From Actinomycetota bacterium (GTDB lineage: Bacteria; Actinomycetota; Thermoleophilia; Gaiellales; F1-60-MAGs149), in contig VFJZ01000030.1 in assembly GCA_009885805.1 (NCBI GenBank), forward strand, positions 54,125-118,124: a DNA stretch of 64,000 nt, given 5' to 3'. The notes under the pieces were generated by a model. The model was not told where the DNA came from, searched no databases, and saw only the letters and a list, made by a program, of their open reading frames with translations. The number at the start of each line of letters is the position of its first letter. Position 1 is the stretch's first letter. The translations under genes and the position numbers were made by a program. This document shows, piece after piece, positions 53,438 through 61,561 of the stretch.

Positions 53438-56326
53438 GTGTCGGTGGACGACCCCCACCAGCGACCGGAGCGCGACGAGCTCACGGCGTCCGGCGGACCG
53501 ACCGGACCGCCTGGTGCGGACGCGTGGGTCGTGCGGACGCTCGAGGCGACCACGGCCGAGCGCGCCGTGTTCCTCTTCCACGGCGAGGTCGACGCCGAGA
53601 ACGGCTTCGTGATCCTGCACCGCGGGCCTGGCCGTGACCGGCTGATCGGCGGCACCGCCGAGGGCGCTCTCGCGATCGACTGGGCGGTCGCGATGCACCC
53701 GAACGACCGGTCGATCCACGCTGAGGCGGAGTCGTTCGAGCGCCTCTCCCGTGGCGCTCCGGTCGAGGTCGAGTTCCGGCTCGTCGGCGTCGACGGCGTC
53801 ACCCGCTGGCTGAACGAGCGGCTCGTGCCAAGGTTCGAGGACGGACGCTGGCTGGTTGACGCGGTCGTCGTCGACGTCAGCGCGCAGCACGCCGCACGCG
53901 TCGAGGCGATCACTGCCCGGGATCACCTCGAGAACGTGCTGCGCGCGTCGTCGATGCTCGCCTGGTCCGCCGTGATCGGTGTCGACAACGTGCTCCGACC
54001 CGCCTACTTCGGGCCGGGGTTCCGGAAGCTCCTCGGTCTCGACAGGCCGAGCGAGGACATCTTCGCGGCCTGGCGCGAGCAGGTGCACCCCGACGATCGC
54101 CCCGGCTGGGACGCGATGCTTAAGGACAACGCCGCCGGGAAGTCGGTGACGGCCGAGTACCGCGTCGTCCGAGACGACGGCGACGTGCGGGTCCTTCGCG
54201 ATACCACCTTCGTGTCGCCGGGCGTCGAGGAGGGCACGATCGCGATCGTTGGCGTCCTCGAGGACGTCACCGCGGAGCGGGCAACGCTCGACGCGCTCGC
54301 CGCCGCGGAGTCCGCCGCGAACGAGCGTGGCAGCTACCTGGCGGCGATCGTCGAGTCGATCCCGACCGCCGTCTGGTCCTACGACGGTGACGGTCAAGAG
54401 GTGCAGATCAGCCGTCACTGGCAGGAGATGACCGGCCAGGACGTCGACGACTGGTTCGTCCGCGGCTTCACCGCGGTGCTGCACGACGACGACCGCGCCC
54501 GCGTCGTCGCAGCCTGGGAGCGGATGGTGCGCGACGGCGAGCCGTTCGTCGAGACGTACCGGATCCACCGGGCCGACACCGGTGCCGAGGCGGTGCTGCA
54601 CGAGCGCGGGCACGCCGTGGCGGGGATCGGCTTCGTCGGGATGACCGAGGACGTCACCGAGCGCATCCGCCACGAGGAGGCGCTCGCCACCGCCAAGCGG
54701 TACGCCGACGAGCGCGCTGACGAGGTGGGCGAGCTCCTCGCCCAGACCTCGACCCTGCAGGCGATCGCCGAGCAGGCGCAGCTCGAAGCCGAGGATCGGG
54801 CGGCCGACCTCCAGCGCGAGCGCGACTTCACCGCGGCCGTCCTCGCCGCCTCGACCGACTACGCGATCATCTCGACGGACCGCGAGGGCATGATCAAGGT
54901 CTTCAACACCGGTGCCGAGCTGCTCCTCGGCTGCACCTCGGCCGAGGTCGTCGACGTGACCACTTCGGCGTCCTTCCACCTCGCCTCCGAGGTCGTCGAG
55001 AGGGCGGCCGAGCTCGGCATCGAGCCGGGCTTCGGGGTGTTCGTCCACGCGATCATGGAGGGCGGGGCGGAGACGCGCGAGTGGACGTTCGTGCGGACCG
55101 ATGGCAGCCACGTGCCGGTGTCGCTCACCGAGACGGCCATGTTCGACGAGACCGGCACCCCGATCGGGTTCCTCGGCATCGCCGTCGACATCTCCGAGCG
55201 CAAGGCGCGCGACGCGGCGCTGGTCGATGCAGCGGCCGAGATGAAGCGGATCGCGACGACCGACGCGCTCACCGGCCTCGTCAACCGCCGCCACGCGGCC
55301 GAGCTGATGCGCGCCGTGCTGGCGGACGGCGAGGGGGTCGGCATCGCGATGCTCGACGTCGACCGCTTCAAGCGCGTGAACGACACGTACGGCCACGCCG
55401 GCGGCGACGCCGTCCTGGTCGAGGTCGCACAGCGGCTCCGCGACGTCCGGGCCACCGACCTCGTCGCCCGCTGGGGGGGCGAGGAGTTCTGCGTGCTGCT
55501 GCGCGACGTCACCGACGACGAGTCGCTGCTGATCGCCGCCGAACGGCTCCGCGCCGCGATCGCGGTCACGCCGGTGGTTCTCCAGGACGGCTCGCCGCTG
55601 CCGGTGACCGTCTCGATCGGGATCAGCCGGGTTGAAGCCGGGAACGAGCGCCTGGAGGACCTCGTCGACCACGCCGATCGAGGGCTCTACAGCGCGAAGC
55701 GCCGCGGCCGCAACCAGGTGCGGAAGGTCTGTGCCGCGGCGGACGAGGAGGCTGCCGACACGGACCTGTTGCGGCTCGTCGAGGCGATCGGCCTGGCCAC
55801 CTCGATCCGCGAGCGGACGAGCGCGCTGCACTGCCGCCAGGTCGCCTCGCTCGCCGCCGATATGGCCGTCGCGCTCGGGTTCCCGGCGGCAACGGTGCAG
55901 CGCTGCACCATGGGCGGCTGGGTGCATGACGTCGGCAAGCTCGCGTTGCCCGATCGGATCCTCGCCAAGCGCGGCCCGCTCGACGACGAGGAGCGGGTGC
56001 TGATGGAGAGCCACACGACGATCGGCCACGCCCTCGCCCAGCGCATTCCCGGGCTGGAGGAGACGCTGTCGGTGATCCTCCACCACCACGAGCGGTTCGA
56101 CGGCGGCGGCTACCCGGCGGGCCTCGCCGGCGAGCAGATCCCGATCGAGGCGCGGGTCGTCGCGGTCGCCGATGCCTACGCGACGATGACCAGCGAGCGG
56201 CGGTACCGCCGCTCGCTCGAGCACGACGAGGCGCTCGCCGAGATCGACGGTCTCGCCGGCGCGCAGTTCGATCCACAGGTCGTGGCGGCACTGCACCAGG
56301 CCCTCGATCGTCGCCTCGCCCGTTAG
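53438..56326 (+). CDS. Multi-PAS GGDEF HD-GYP protein (cyclic-di-GMP turnover)
   Basis: A 962-residue soluble regulator with three or four PAS domains (about 1-150, 165-285, 295-410 and 465-590; for example RDGEPFVETYRIHRADTG). A coiled region near 420-465 is followed by GGDEF (ATTDALTGLVNRRHA, then ARWGGEEFCVLL near 680) and HD-GYP (WVHDVGKLALPDRI near 830, HHERFDGGGYPAGLAGE near 885). Both catalytic motifs are intact. It may therefore both make and degrade cyclic-di-GMP, with PAS domains sensing redox state or ligands. GTG 53438 has a TATGGC box 5 bases upstream and follows the G9 tract. Confidence 0.92.
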   Translation: MSVDDPHQRPERDELTASGGPTGPPGADAWVVRTLEATTAERAVFLFHGEVDAENGFVILHRGPGRDRLIGGTAEGALAIDWAVAMHPNDRSIHAEAESFERLSRGAPVEVEFRLVGVDGVTRWLNERLVPRFEDGRWLVDAVVVDVSAQHAARVEAITARDHLENVLRASSMLAWSAVIGVDNVLRPAYFGPGFRKLLGLDRPSEDIFAAWREQVHPDDRPGWDAMLKDNAAGKSVTAEYRVVRDDGDVRVLRDTTFVSPGVEEGTIAIVGVLEDVTAERATLDALAAAESAANERGSYLAAIVESIPTAVWSYDGDGQEVQISRHWQEMTGQDVDDWFVRGFTAVLHDDDRARVVAAWERMVRDGEPFVETYRIHRADTGAEAVLHERGHAVAGIGFVGMTEDVTERIRHEEALATAKRYADERADEVGELLAQTSTLQAIAEQAQLEAEDRAADLQRERDFTAAVLAASTDYAIISTDREGMIKVFNTGAELLLGCTSAEVVDVTTSASFHLASEVVERAAELGIEPGFGVFVHAIMEGGAETREWTFVRTDGSHVPVSLTETAMFDETGTPIGFLGIAVDISERKARDAALVDAAAEMKRIATTDALTGLVNRRHAAELMRAVLADGEGVGIAMLDVDRFKRVNDTYGHAGGDAVLVEVAQRLRDVRATDLVARWGGEEFCVLLRDVTDDESLLIAAERLRAAIAVTPVVLQDGSPLPVTVSIGISRVEAGNERLEDLVDHADRGLYSAKRRGRNQVRKVCAAADEEAADTDLLRLVEAIGLATSIRERTSALHCRQVASLAADMAVALGFPAATVQRCTMGGWVHDVGKLALPDRILAKRGPLDDEERVLMESHTTIGHALAQRIPGLEETLSVILHHHERFDGGGYPAGLAGEQIPIEARVVAVADAYATMTSERRYRRSLEHDEALAEIDGLAGAQFDPQVVAALHQALDRRLAR

Positions 56327-56431
56327 CGACCTCCACTCCAACGTGTAGCCGACCCGTTGCGGCGCGTTGCGAGCCGTTGTCGTTCTGCGTCCCGGACTTC
56401 GTCGCGCGTCGACGACGTCCGATGGTAGCAT

Positions 56432-56448
56432 CAGAGGTACTACCTCTG
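56432..56448. promoter_or_regulatory. Perfect palindromic operator CAGAGGTACTACCTCTG for mazEF (first module)
   Basis: Two 8-base arms flank a central C with no mismatch. It ends 1 base before the TAGGAT -10 box of the antitoxin gene, a position suited to autorepression by the antitoxin-toxin complex. Confidence 0.75.
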
Positions 56449-56449
56449 G

Positions 56450-56455
56450 TAGGAT
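56450..56455 (+). promoter_or_regulatory. -10 element TAGGAT before the first mazE
   Basis: TAGGAT is followed by 6 bases and the ATG at 56462. A GGTAGGATC/GGTAGCATC near-repeat flanks the palindrome. Confidence 0.55.
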
Positions 56456-56461
56456 CCTGGT

Positions 56462-56680
56462 ATGAAGCTCAGCGTGAGCCTCCCCGACGACGATGTCGCG
56501 TTCCTCGACGAGTACGCGTCAGATCACGCGCTGGCATCGCGATCGGCGGTCGTCCAGCGAGCACTCGATCTGCTGCGCGCAATGGAGCTCGGGCCGGCAT
56601 ACGCGGCGGCCTGGTCGGAGTGGCAGGCGGATGCAGCGCTGTGGGATGCGACGGTCGCTGACGGTCTCCAGCCGGGCTAG
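56462..56680 (+). CDS. mazE: MazE9-like ribbon-helix-helix antitoxin
   Basis: A 72-residue DNA-binding antitoxin. MKLSVSLPDDDVAFLDEYA and RSAVVQRALDLLRAMEL match the N-terminal ribbon-helix-helix of mycobacterial MazE9, and the C-terminal tail (WSEWQADAALWDATVADGL) is the toxin-binding part. It is followed after 2 bases by its toxin gene. The promoter overlaps a perfect palindrome. Confidence 0.9.
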   Translation: MKLSVSLPDDDVAFLDEYASDHALASRSAVVQRALDLLRAMELGPAYAAAWSEWQADAALWDATVADGLQPG

Positions 56681-56682
56681 CC

Positions 56683-57030
56683 GTGGAGCGCGGAGAGATC
56701 AGGATGGTCGACCTGGAGCCGGTACGTGGATCCGAGGCGAACAAGCAGCGTCCTGCGGTCCTGGTCTCAAACGACGGGGCGAACAGCATGGCCGCGACGC
56801 TCGGTCGGGGCGTCGTCACGGTCGTGCCGATTACCTCCAACGTCAGTCGTGTCCACCCCTTTCAGGTCTTCCTGTCCGCGACGAGCACCGGGCTCGAGCG
56901 CGATTCCAAGGCTCAGGCAGAACAGGTGCGGTCGGTTTCCGTCGAGCGTGTAGCCGACGCCGTGGGACGGCTCGAGCCGCGGGAGATGCAGGCTCTGGAG
57001 GCCGCGCTCCGGCTCCACCTCGGCCTCTAG
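56683..57030 (+). CDS. mazF: MazF9-like mRNA interferase toxin
   Basis: A 115-residue PemK/MazF-fold endoribonuclease. RGEIRMVDLEPVRGSEANKQ, RPAVLVSNDGANS, VVTVVPITSNVSRVHPFQV and KAQAEQVRSVSVERV closely resemble M. tuberculosis MazF9. GTG 56683 begins 2 bases after the antitoxin stop. The second module starts about 50 bases downstream. Confidence 0.92.
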   Translation: MERGEIRMVDLEPVRGSEANKQRPAVLVSNDGANSMAATLGRGVVTVVPITSNVSRVHPFQVFLSATSTGLERDSKAQAEQVRSVSVERVADAVGRLEPREMQALEAALRLHLGL

Positions 57031-57050
57031 CGCCGCTCGCCGCGGCAGGT

Positions 57051-57081
57051 CATGCCACGATCATGGTACGATCGTGGCATG
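57051..57081. promoter_or_regulatory. Perfect 12-base-arm palindrome operator of the second mazEF module
   Basis: CATGCCACGATC is repeated exactly as its complement GATCGTGGCATG across a 7-base spacer (ATGGTAC). The right arm contains the antitoxin ATG (57079), and the spacer/arm boundary contains the TACGAT -10 hexamer (57067-57072), 6 bases before the ATG. Repressor binding would cover both promoter and start codon. Confidence 0.8.
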
Positions 57082-57315
57082 GCTCGTACGAGGATCAGTA
57101 CGACAGTGGATGCGGGACTGCTCGAGAACGCGCGGCTCGCACGGGCGGGGCTCGCCGACTCGGCGTTGATCGATGAGGCTCTCGGTGCGCTGCTCGCTCG
57201 CAGTCGTTCGGCGGAGATCGATGCTGCCTACGCGGCCTACGACGGACACCCGCTGGACGAGGCCGACGAGTGGGGCGACCTCGCGTCGTTCCGGGCCGCC
57301 GCCGGCTCGTCGTGA
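57079..57315 (+). CDS. mazE: MazE5-like antitoxin
   Basis: A 78-residue antitoxin starting [40 protein letters not shown] and the C-terminus [14 protein letters not shown] closely match MazE5 of M. tuberculosis. The start at 57079, not the open frame from 57052, is supported by the TACGAT box and the palindrome. Its stop overlaps the toxin start (GTGA). Confidence 0.9.
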   Translation: MARTRISTTVDAGLLENARLARAGLADSALIDEALGALLARSRSAEIDAAYAAYDGHPLDEADEWGDLASFRAAAGSS

Positions 57316-57641
57316 CGACCCGGCCGGCGCGAGGCGAGGTGTGGTGGTGCGAGCTTCCGGCGATCGGCCGCCGACCGGTGGTCGTGCTGTCGCGCGATGC
57401 GGCGATACAGCGGCTCCGTCGGACGTTGATCGGGCCATGTACCACCGTGATCCGCGGGATTCCCACCGAGGTCGTGCTCGAACCTCCGGATGATCCGATC
57501 CCGCGTTTGTCGGCAGTCAACCTCGATTCCGTTGAAAGCGTCTCGGTCGGAACGCTCGTCGAACGCCTCGGGCGACTCGGCGACGATCGCATGCTCGAGA
57601 TTTGCCGAGCCCTCGCCATCGCCGTCGACTGCGGGACGTAG
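57312..57641 (+). CDS. mazF: MazF5-like mRNA interferase toxin
   Basis: A 109-residue MazF-family endoribonuclease: [38 protein letters not shown] and [22 protein letters not shown] 57312 overlaps the antitoxin stop by 4 bases. The gene ends 3 bases before the convergent surface-protein gene. With the first module it forms a tandem pair of unlike MazEF systems. Confidence 0.88.
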   Translation: MTTRPARGEVWWCELPAIGRRPVVVLSRDAAIQRLRRTLIGPCTTVIRGIPTEVVLEPPDDPIPRLSAVNLDSVESVSVGTLVERLGRLGDDRMLEICRALAIAVDCGT

Positions 57642-57644
57642 GCG

Positions 57645-58343
57645 TCAGTCCCCGCCGTCCGCGCAGGTCGCCGTGACAACGAGGCGCCACGGTGCCGACA
57701 CGACGCCGACTTCCTCGGCAGCCGCGACCCACGCCGTCGCCGAGGCCGGGCCGCTGCGCGTGATCGCGACCCCCGTCGTGGAGCCCTCGCTGGCCGCGCC
57801 GCCGCCGCCGATGCGGGCGCCATCTGGACATCGCGCCGTGACCGGCCCCTTCAGGCTCGTCCAAGTGGCCCTCGTCGCCGTGTCGACGAGCGTGACGTTG
57901 GAGAGCACCGCCGTCCGCGTGAGGCCGTCGAGCGACCCGGCCGACGCGGCGGTGTCGGCACGCGTGGCGCGGATCGCGGTGTCGGCGCTGTCCGCGCGCG
58001 TTGTTCGCCGGACGCGGCCGATCGTGCCCTCGTCGATGTCCGCGCCGACGAGCGCGTTGGTCGCGACGTGCGCCGAAGTCACCGCACCCGCGGCGAGTTG
58101 CGGCGACGAGACGGCCCCCGGGACAAGGTGCTTCGTCGCTACGGCGCCCGGTGCGATGGCGTCCGGCCCGACGGCCGCGGGCCCGACCTTCGCTGCGACG
58201 GCCGCTCCGTCGGCGATCTGGCCGGAGCCGACAGCGCCAGGCGCGAGCTTCGAGCCGGTCACGCCATCGTCCTGGATCGCGGCCGGTCCGACGCTGCCGT
58301 CCTTCGGCGTCGCTCGCGCCACCGCCTCGACGTCGCGGTTCAA
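57645..58343 (-). CDS. Repeat-rich surface-type protein, 5' end uncertain
   Basis: The readable part (about 232 residues from TTG 58343) is made of degenerate repeats of the type DGVTGSKLAPGAVGSGQIADG, giving SVGPAAIQDDG, AVSSPQLAAGAV and AVTSAHVATNALV, followed by an Asp/Ala/Arg stretch and a C-terminal globular region with one cysteine pair (ARCPDGARIGGGGAASEG, TATCADGGD). Proteins of this form are common in Thermoleophilia and are thought to be extracellular. A normal signal peptide is not present: RRLVIGLLAL upstream looks like its remains but has no usable start, so the gene may be 5'-damaged. Confidence 0.6.
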   Translation of the reverse strand: MNRDVEAVARATPKDGSVGPAAIQDDGVTGSKLAPGAVGSGQIADGAAVAAKVGPAAVGPDAIAPGAVATKHLVPGAVSSPQLAAGAVTSAHVATNALVGADIDEGTIGRVRRTTRADSADTAIRATRADTAASAGSLDGLTRTAVLSNVTLVDTATRATWTSLKGPVTARCPDGARIGGGGAASEGSTTGVAITRSGPASATAWVAAAEEVGVVSAPWRLVVTATCADGGD

Positions 58344-58602
58344 CGCCAGCAGGCCGATGACCAGACGTCGGTCGTCGCGACAGCGCGCCCGTCCGCTGGC
58401 GCGGGCGCAGGGGGTGGGTCGAGCAGGATCGCTCCGTCTCACTGAAGCTCGAGGTGGCCGAAAACGCCCGGGTTGCGGGCGTCGCCGTTCAGGTCCACGG
58501 TGGCGAGGCGAGTTCGATCTGGCGGCTGCCGCTGCTCCGTCCATCGCGACGATCCCCCCGTGCGGGGGACGAGGAACGCGCGCTGCGACCGATGCTTGGA
58601 GA
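58344..58602. other. Gap with remnants
   Basis: No complete gene. On the minus strand 58439-58500 reads TVDLNGDARNPGVFGHLELQ and a stop, a protein-like C-terminus without a gene body. A perfect hairpin CCCCCG-TG-CGGGGG lies at 58555-58568. The interval separates the surface-type gene from an unknown plus-strand gene and looks like decayed coding DNA. Confidence 0.4.
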
Positions 58603-59091
58603 GTGATCCCGCCCGGCGCCACCAGCGAGGAACGACGTCGGGCCCTGCTCGGGTTCGTCGCGTCGATGCACGACGCCCACGAGCGGCGACAGACCCGCGC
58701 CGAGCAGGTGCAACGTGCGCGGATTGCGACCATCGGCGACGATCGGCTGTCGCGCACCGAGCTGGCGCAGATCGCGGCCACCGTCGGCGGCGAGGTTGTG
58801 CGGCTCGACGACAAGCCGACGCTCGTCGTCCGCCGCGGCCGGTTCCTGATCGGCGAGACCGAGGCGCTCCGCAATGCCGGCGTCAACGTCATCGATGTGC
58901 CGGAGCTGGACAAGATGCTCGAGTCCTACGAGGCGGTGTTCCGCTCGACGGCGCTGCGCGCCGCCTGCCAGCGGGCCGTTGCGGTGGCCGGCGGCCGCCG
59001 CCTGGTCGAGCGTCCGTTCGATCCGCAGCGCCTCGTCGAGGTGGCGCGTTCGGGCGGGTTCGCGACGCGCGACGGCCGTCGCGCGGCCTGA
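58603..59091 (+). CDS. Protein of unknown function
   Basis: I do not recognise this 162-residue protein. From GTG 58603 it has a helical, charged N-terminal half (ERRRALLGFVASMHDAHERR) and a possible small alpha/beta part (IAATVGGEVVRLDDKPTLVV, RRGRFLIGETEALRNAGVNV). No signal peptide or membrane segment is seen. GGAGAG just before the GTG could serve as ribosome binding site. An ATG within (MHDAHERR) is an alternative start. It is followed by the GMC operon, which has its own promoter. Confidence 0.5.
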   Translation: MIPPGATSEERRRALLGFVASMHDAHERRQTRAEQVQRARIATIGDDRLSRTELAQIAATVGGEVVRLDDKPTLVVRRGRFLIGETEALRNAGVNVIDVPELDKMLESYEAVFRSTALRAACQRAVAVAGGRRLVERPFDPQRLVEVARSGGFATRDGRRAA

Positions 59092-59104
59092 CGCGAACGT
59101 TCGT

Positions 59105-59133
59105 TTGACATCCGTCGGCGGAGCCGTCACCGT
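59105..59133 (+). promoter_or_regulatory. Promoter of the first GMC operon
   Basis: A perfect TTGACA -35 box (59105-59110), a 17-base spacer and CACCGT (59128-59133), 8 bases before the GTG at 59142. The same arrangement precedes the second GMC gene. Confidence 0.5.
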
Positions 59134-59141
59134 GCAGCGCC

Positions 59142-59543
59142 GTGGGGCTCTCCGACGCGACTCGCCAGCGCCTCGCCGTGATCGCCGAGGCACTGATCCC
59201 GGGCGCCGGCGAGATCGACGCGACCGGCCGCTGGCTCGATCGCGTCCTCGCGGCCGACCCGGACCGGCTGCCGGCGCTCCAGGCGCTTGCCGCGCGGCCC
59301 GAACCGGACGGCTGGGCAGCGGCCGCCGGGCTGTTTGCGGACGATCCGACGACCTTCGAATACGCCGCCGACGGGCTGATCGCCGCGTACCACATGCACC
59401 CGGGCGTGCGACGGCGGCTCGGCTACCCGGGGCAGAAGGCGACGCCGTCGCTCGAGGGAGAGGCCGAGCACTACCTGCCTCACGACGCCCTCGACCAGGT
59501 CCGCAGCCGCGGCTCCATCTACGTTCCGACGCCCGATGCCTGA
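59142..59543 (+). CDS. Gluconate 2-dehydrogenase subunit 3-like small subunit
   Basis: A 133-residue soluble protein that accompanies GMC-type dehydrogenases. It shows VIAEALIPGAGEIDATGRWL, a helical body, and IAAYHMHPGVRRRLGYPGQK near residue 90, shared with the second small subunit (YYLHPRVRRLIGYPGQR). Such subunits help export or maturation of the large flavoprotein; here no Tat signal is seen. GTG 59142 is preceded by a strong promoter. It overlaps the GMC gene by 8 bases. Confidence 0.75.
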   Translation: MGLSDATRQRLAVIAEALIPGAGEIDATGRWLDRVLAADPDRLPALQALAARPEPDGWAAAAGLFADDPTTFEYAADGLIAAYHMHPGVRRRLGYPGQKATPSLEGEAEHYLPHDALDQVRSRGSIYVPTPDA

Positions 59544-61116
59544 CGCGGACGTCCTCGTCGTCGGCGCCGGCGCCTCGGGCTCCGTCCTGACGCGACGGCT
59601 CGCCGAGGCCGGCGTCGATGTCGTGTGTCTGGAGCAGGGCGACTGGGTGCAGAGCCACACGTTCCCCGGCGAGGCGCCCGAGTGGGACGTGCTGCACCAG
59701 TCGCGCTGGGCGACGAACCCAAACACGCGCCGGCTACCGGCCGACTACCCGATCAACACGGACGACGCGGAGATCCATCCGCTGATGTTCTCGGCGGTCG
59801 GCGGCGGCACGATCCATTTCGCCGCGAATTGGCCGCGGATGACGCCGTCCGACTTCTGCGTTCGCTCACTCGACGGTGTCGCCGACGACTGGCCGTTCAC
59901 GTACGAGGATCTGGCGCCGTACTACACGCAGGCCGAGCTCGACTGGGGCGTTTCCGGCGTCGGCGGCGACCCGGCCTTCCCGCCGGGCATCACGTATCCG
60001 ATGGCGCCGCCGCCGACCGGACGCCTCGCGCGCAAGGCCGCGAGCGGGATGGATCGGCTCGGCTGGCACTGGTGGCCGCACCCGAACGCGATCGCGTCCG
60101 TCCCGTATCGCAACCTCGTCCCCTGCGAGCGGCGCGGCACGTGCATGACCGGCTGCATCACGGGTGCGAAGGCGAGCGCCGATATCGTGCACTGGCCCGA
60201 GGCCTTGAAGGCAGGGGCGCGTCTGATCACCGGCGCCCGCGTCCGCGAGATCACCACCGATGCGCGCGGTCGTGCGACCGGCGCGATCTGGGTCGACCGC
60301 GCCGGCGCCGAGCAGCGCACGACGGCAGCGACCGTCGTCCTCGCCTGCAACGGCGTCGGAACGGCGCGGCTGCTGCTGCTGTCGGGCATCGCGAACTCGA
60401 GCGGCCTGGTCGGCCGCCGGCTGATGATGCACCCGACGGCTGCGGTCGCGGGTGTCTACGACGAGGATCTCGAGGGCTGGCGCGGTCCGGCGGGCAGCCC
60501 GCTGCTGTCGATGCAGTTCTACGAGACGGACACCTCGCGCGGCTTCGTGCGCGGCGCGAAGTGGGATGCCTATCCGATTGCGGGTGTGCTCCCGTACATG
60601 CAGCTGCTGCACGGCACGCCGCTCGCGGAGCGGTTCGGGCCCGCCATCCACGAACGAATGGCGCGCATGCACGGCCGGTCGTTCCTCTGGACGGCGCAGA
60701 CCGACGACCTGCCCGAGGAGGAGAACCGCGTCGAGCTCGATCCCGAGCTGACCGACGCCGACGGCATCCCGGCGCCGCGGATCCGCTACCGCGTCCACCC
60801 GCAGTCGCACGACAACATGCGCTTCCAGCTCGACCGGATGCGCGAGGCGCACGAGGCGGCCGGCGCGACCGAGACGCACGAGTGGCACTGGATGCCTGAT
60901 GTCGGCTGGCACACGCTCGGGACCGCGCGCTGCGGCGACGACCCGGCGACGAGCGTCGTCGACCCGTTTGGGTGCAGCCACGACGTCCCCAACCTGTGGG
61001 TCGTCGACGGCTCCGTGTTCGTGACCGGCTCGTCGATGAACCCGACCGCGACGATCGCGGCGTTCGCGCTGCGCGCCGCCGAGCGGATGCTCGCGGTCAG
61101 CCGCCAGGCGGTGTGA
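59536..61116 (+). CDS. GMC-family FAD oxidoreductase, copy 1
   Basis: A 526-residue flavoprotein of the glucose-methanol-choline oxidoreductase family. The FAD site is VLVVGAGASGSVLTRRLAEA, followed by LEQGDW; further motifs are GGGTIHFAANWPRMTPSDF, GTCMTGCITGAKAS and the C-terminal PNLWVVDGSVFVTGSSMNPT. The catalytic region contains WHTLGTARCGDDPATSVVD. It probably oxidises a sugar or alcohol and passes electrons to a quinone or cytochrome, as do gluconate 2-dehydrogenase relatives. It is paralogous to the gene at 61562. Confidence 0.88.
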   Translation: MPDADVLVVGAGASGSVLTRRLAEAGVDVVCLEQGDWVQSHTFPGEAPEWDVLHQSRWATNPNTRRLPADYPINTDDAEIHPLMFSAVGGGTIHFAANWPRMTPSDFCVRSLDGVADDWPFTYEDLAPYYTQAELDWGVSGVGGDPAFPPGITYPMAPPPTGRLARKAASGMDRLGWHWWPHPNAIASVPYRNLVPCERRGTCMTGCITGAKASADIVHWPEALKAGARLITGARVREITTDARGRATGAIWVDRAGAEQRTTAATVVLACNGVGTARLLLLSGIANSSGLVGRRLMMHPTAAVAGVYDEDLEGWRGPAGSPLLSMQFYETDTSRGFVRGAKWDAYPIAGVLPYMQLLHGTPLAERFGPAIHERMARMHGRSFLWTAQTDDLPEEENRVELDPELTDADGIPAPRIRYRVHPQSHDNMRFQLDRMREAHEAAGATETHEWHWMPDVGWHTLGTARCGDDPATSVVDPFGCSHDVPNLWVVDGSVFVTGSSMNPTATIAAFALRAAERMLAVSRQAV

Positions 61117-61275
61117 TGATGCGGGCGCCGTGCCCGGTCGAGCGGGCGAGTTCGTCGGCCGTAGGCGGCGTTGTAGGCCGTCGAGTGCCTCCTCGCTTCG
61201 CCGCACGTTGAGTTCACGGCGGTGCGTCTTCCGGCGCAGCATCGAGAGAATCTCGACGTCGAGGACGAGCCTCAG
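61097..61275 (-). pseudogene. Decayed VapC-family toxin gene
   Basis: Minus-strand pieces in different frames resemble a PIN-domain VapC: RLVLD (N-terminus) joined to VEILSMLRRKTHRRELNVRR and SEEALDG, then STAYNAAYG (the TAYDAAY motif) and DELARSTGHGARIITPP (C-terminus). Internal segments are missing and the frame changes, so the gene is dead. It overlaps the end of the first GMC gene. Confidence 0.65.
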
Positions 61276-61490
61276 CGGCGCTCCTTCGCGAGGTCGTCCG
61301 CCACCGGCTCGCCGATGACCGGGTCACGCCCGCGGAGCCGCTCGACCATCTCCGGCAGCGTCGGGTGACTCGCGACTCGATCGAACTAGCGCCGGAGGAA
61401 CTCGCTGAGCGGAAGACCCGCGAGTGCGGCCCGCGCCTTGAGGCAACGGTAGGTCGCGTCGGAGACGTGGTTGACCCGAATCAACGCCAT
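61272..61490 (-). pseudogene. VapB/FitA-like antitoxin gene with an amber stop
   Basis: From ATG 61490 the frame reads MALIRVNHVSDATYRCLKAR and ALAGLPLSEFLRR, the ribbon-helix-helix of VapB antitoxins, then TAG at 61386-61388 (codon 35). In the same frame the normal remainder follows: FDRVASHPTLPEMVERLRGR and a stop at 61272. One nonsense change separates it from an intact 72-residue antitoxin. Its partner toxin gene is also decayed. Confidence 0.75.
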
Positions 61491-61525
61491 GGTGAGAGGT
61501 TAGCCTCGTCCAAGCGCGGCATCAC

Positions 61526-61554
61526 TTGACGGCATGGTGCTGCGCTGCCAGGGT
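61526..61554 (+). promoter_or_regulatory. Promoter of the second GMC operon
   Basis: TTGACG (61526-61531), 17-base spacer, CAGGGT (61549-61554), 7 bases before the GTG at 61562. It mirrors the promoter of the first GMC operon. Confidence 0.45.
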
Positions 61555-61561
61555 GCCGTCC

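Noticed and set aside
53426..56431. 1001-codon minus-strand open frame opposite the PAS/GGDEF/HD-GYP gene
   Set aside because: Low-complexity composition and no motif; the plus-strand gene is certain.
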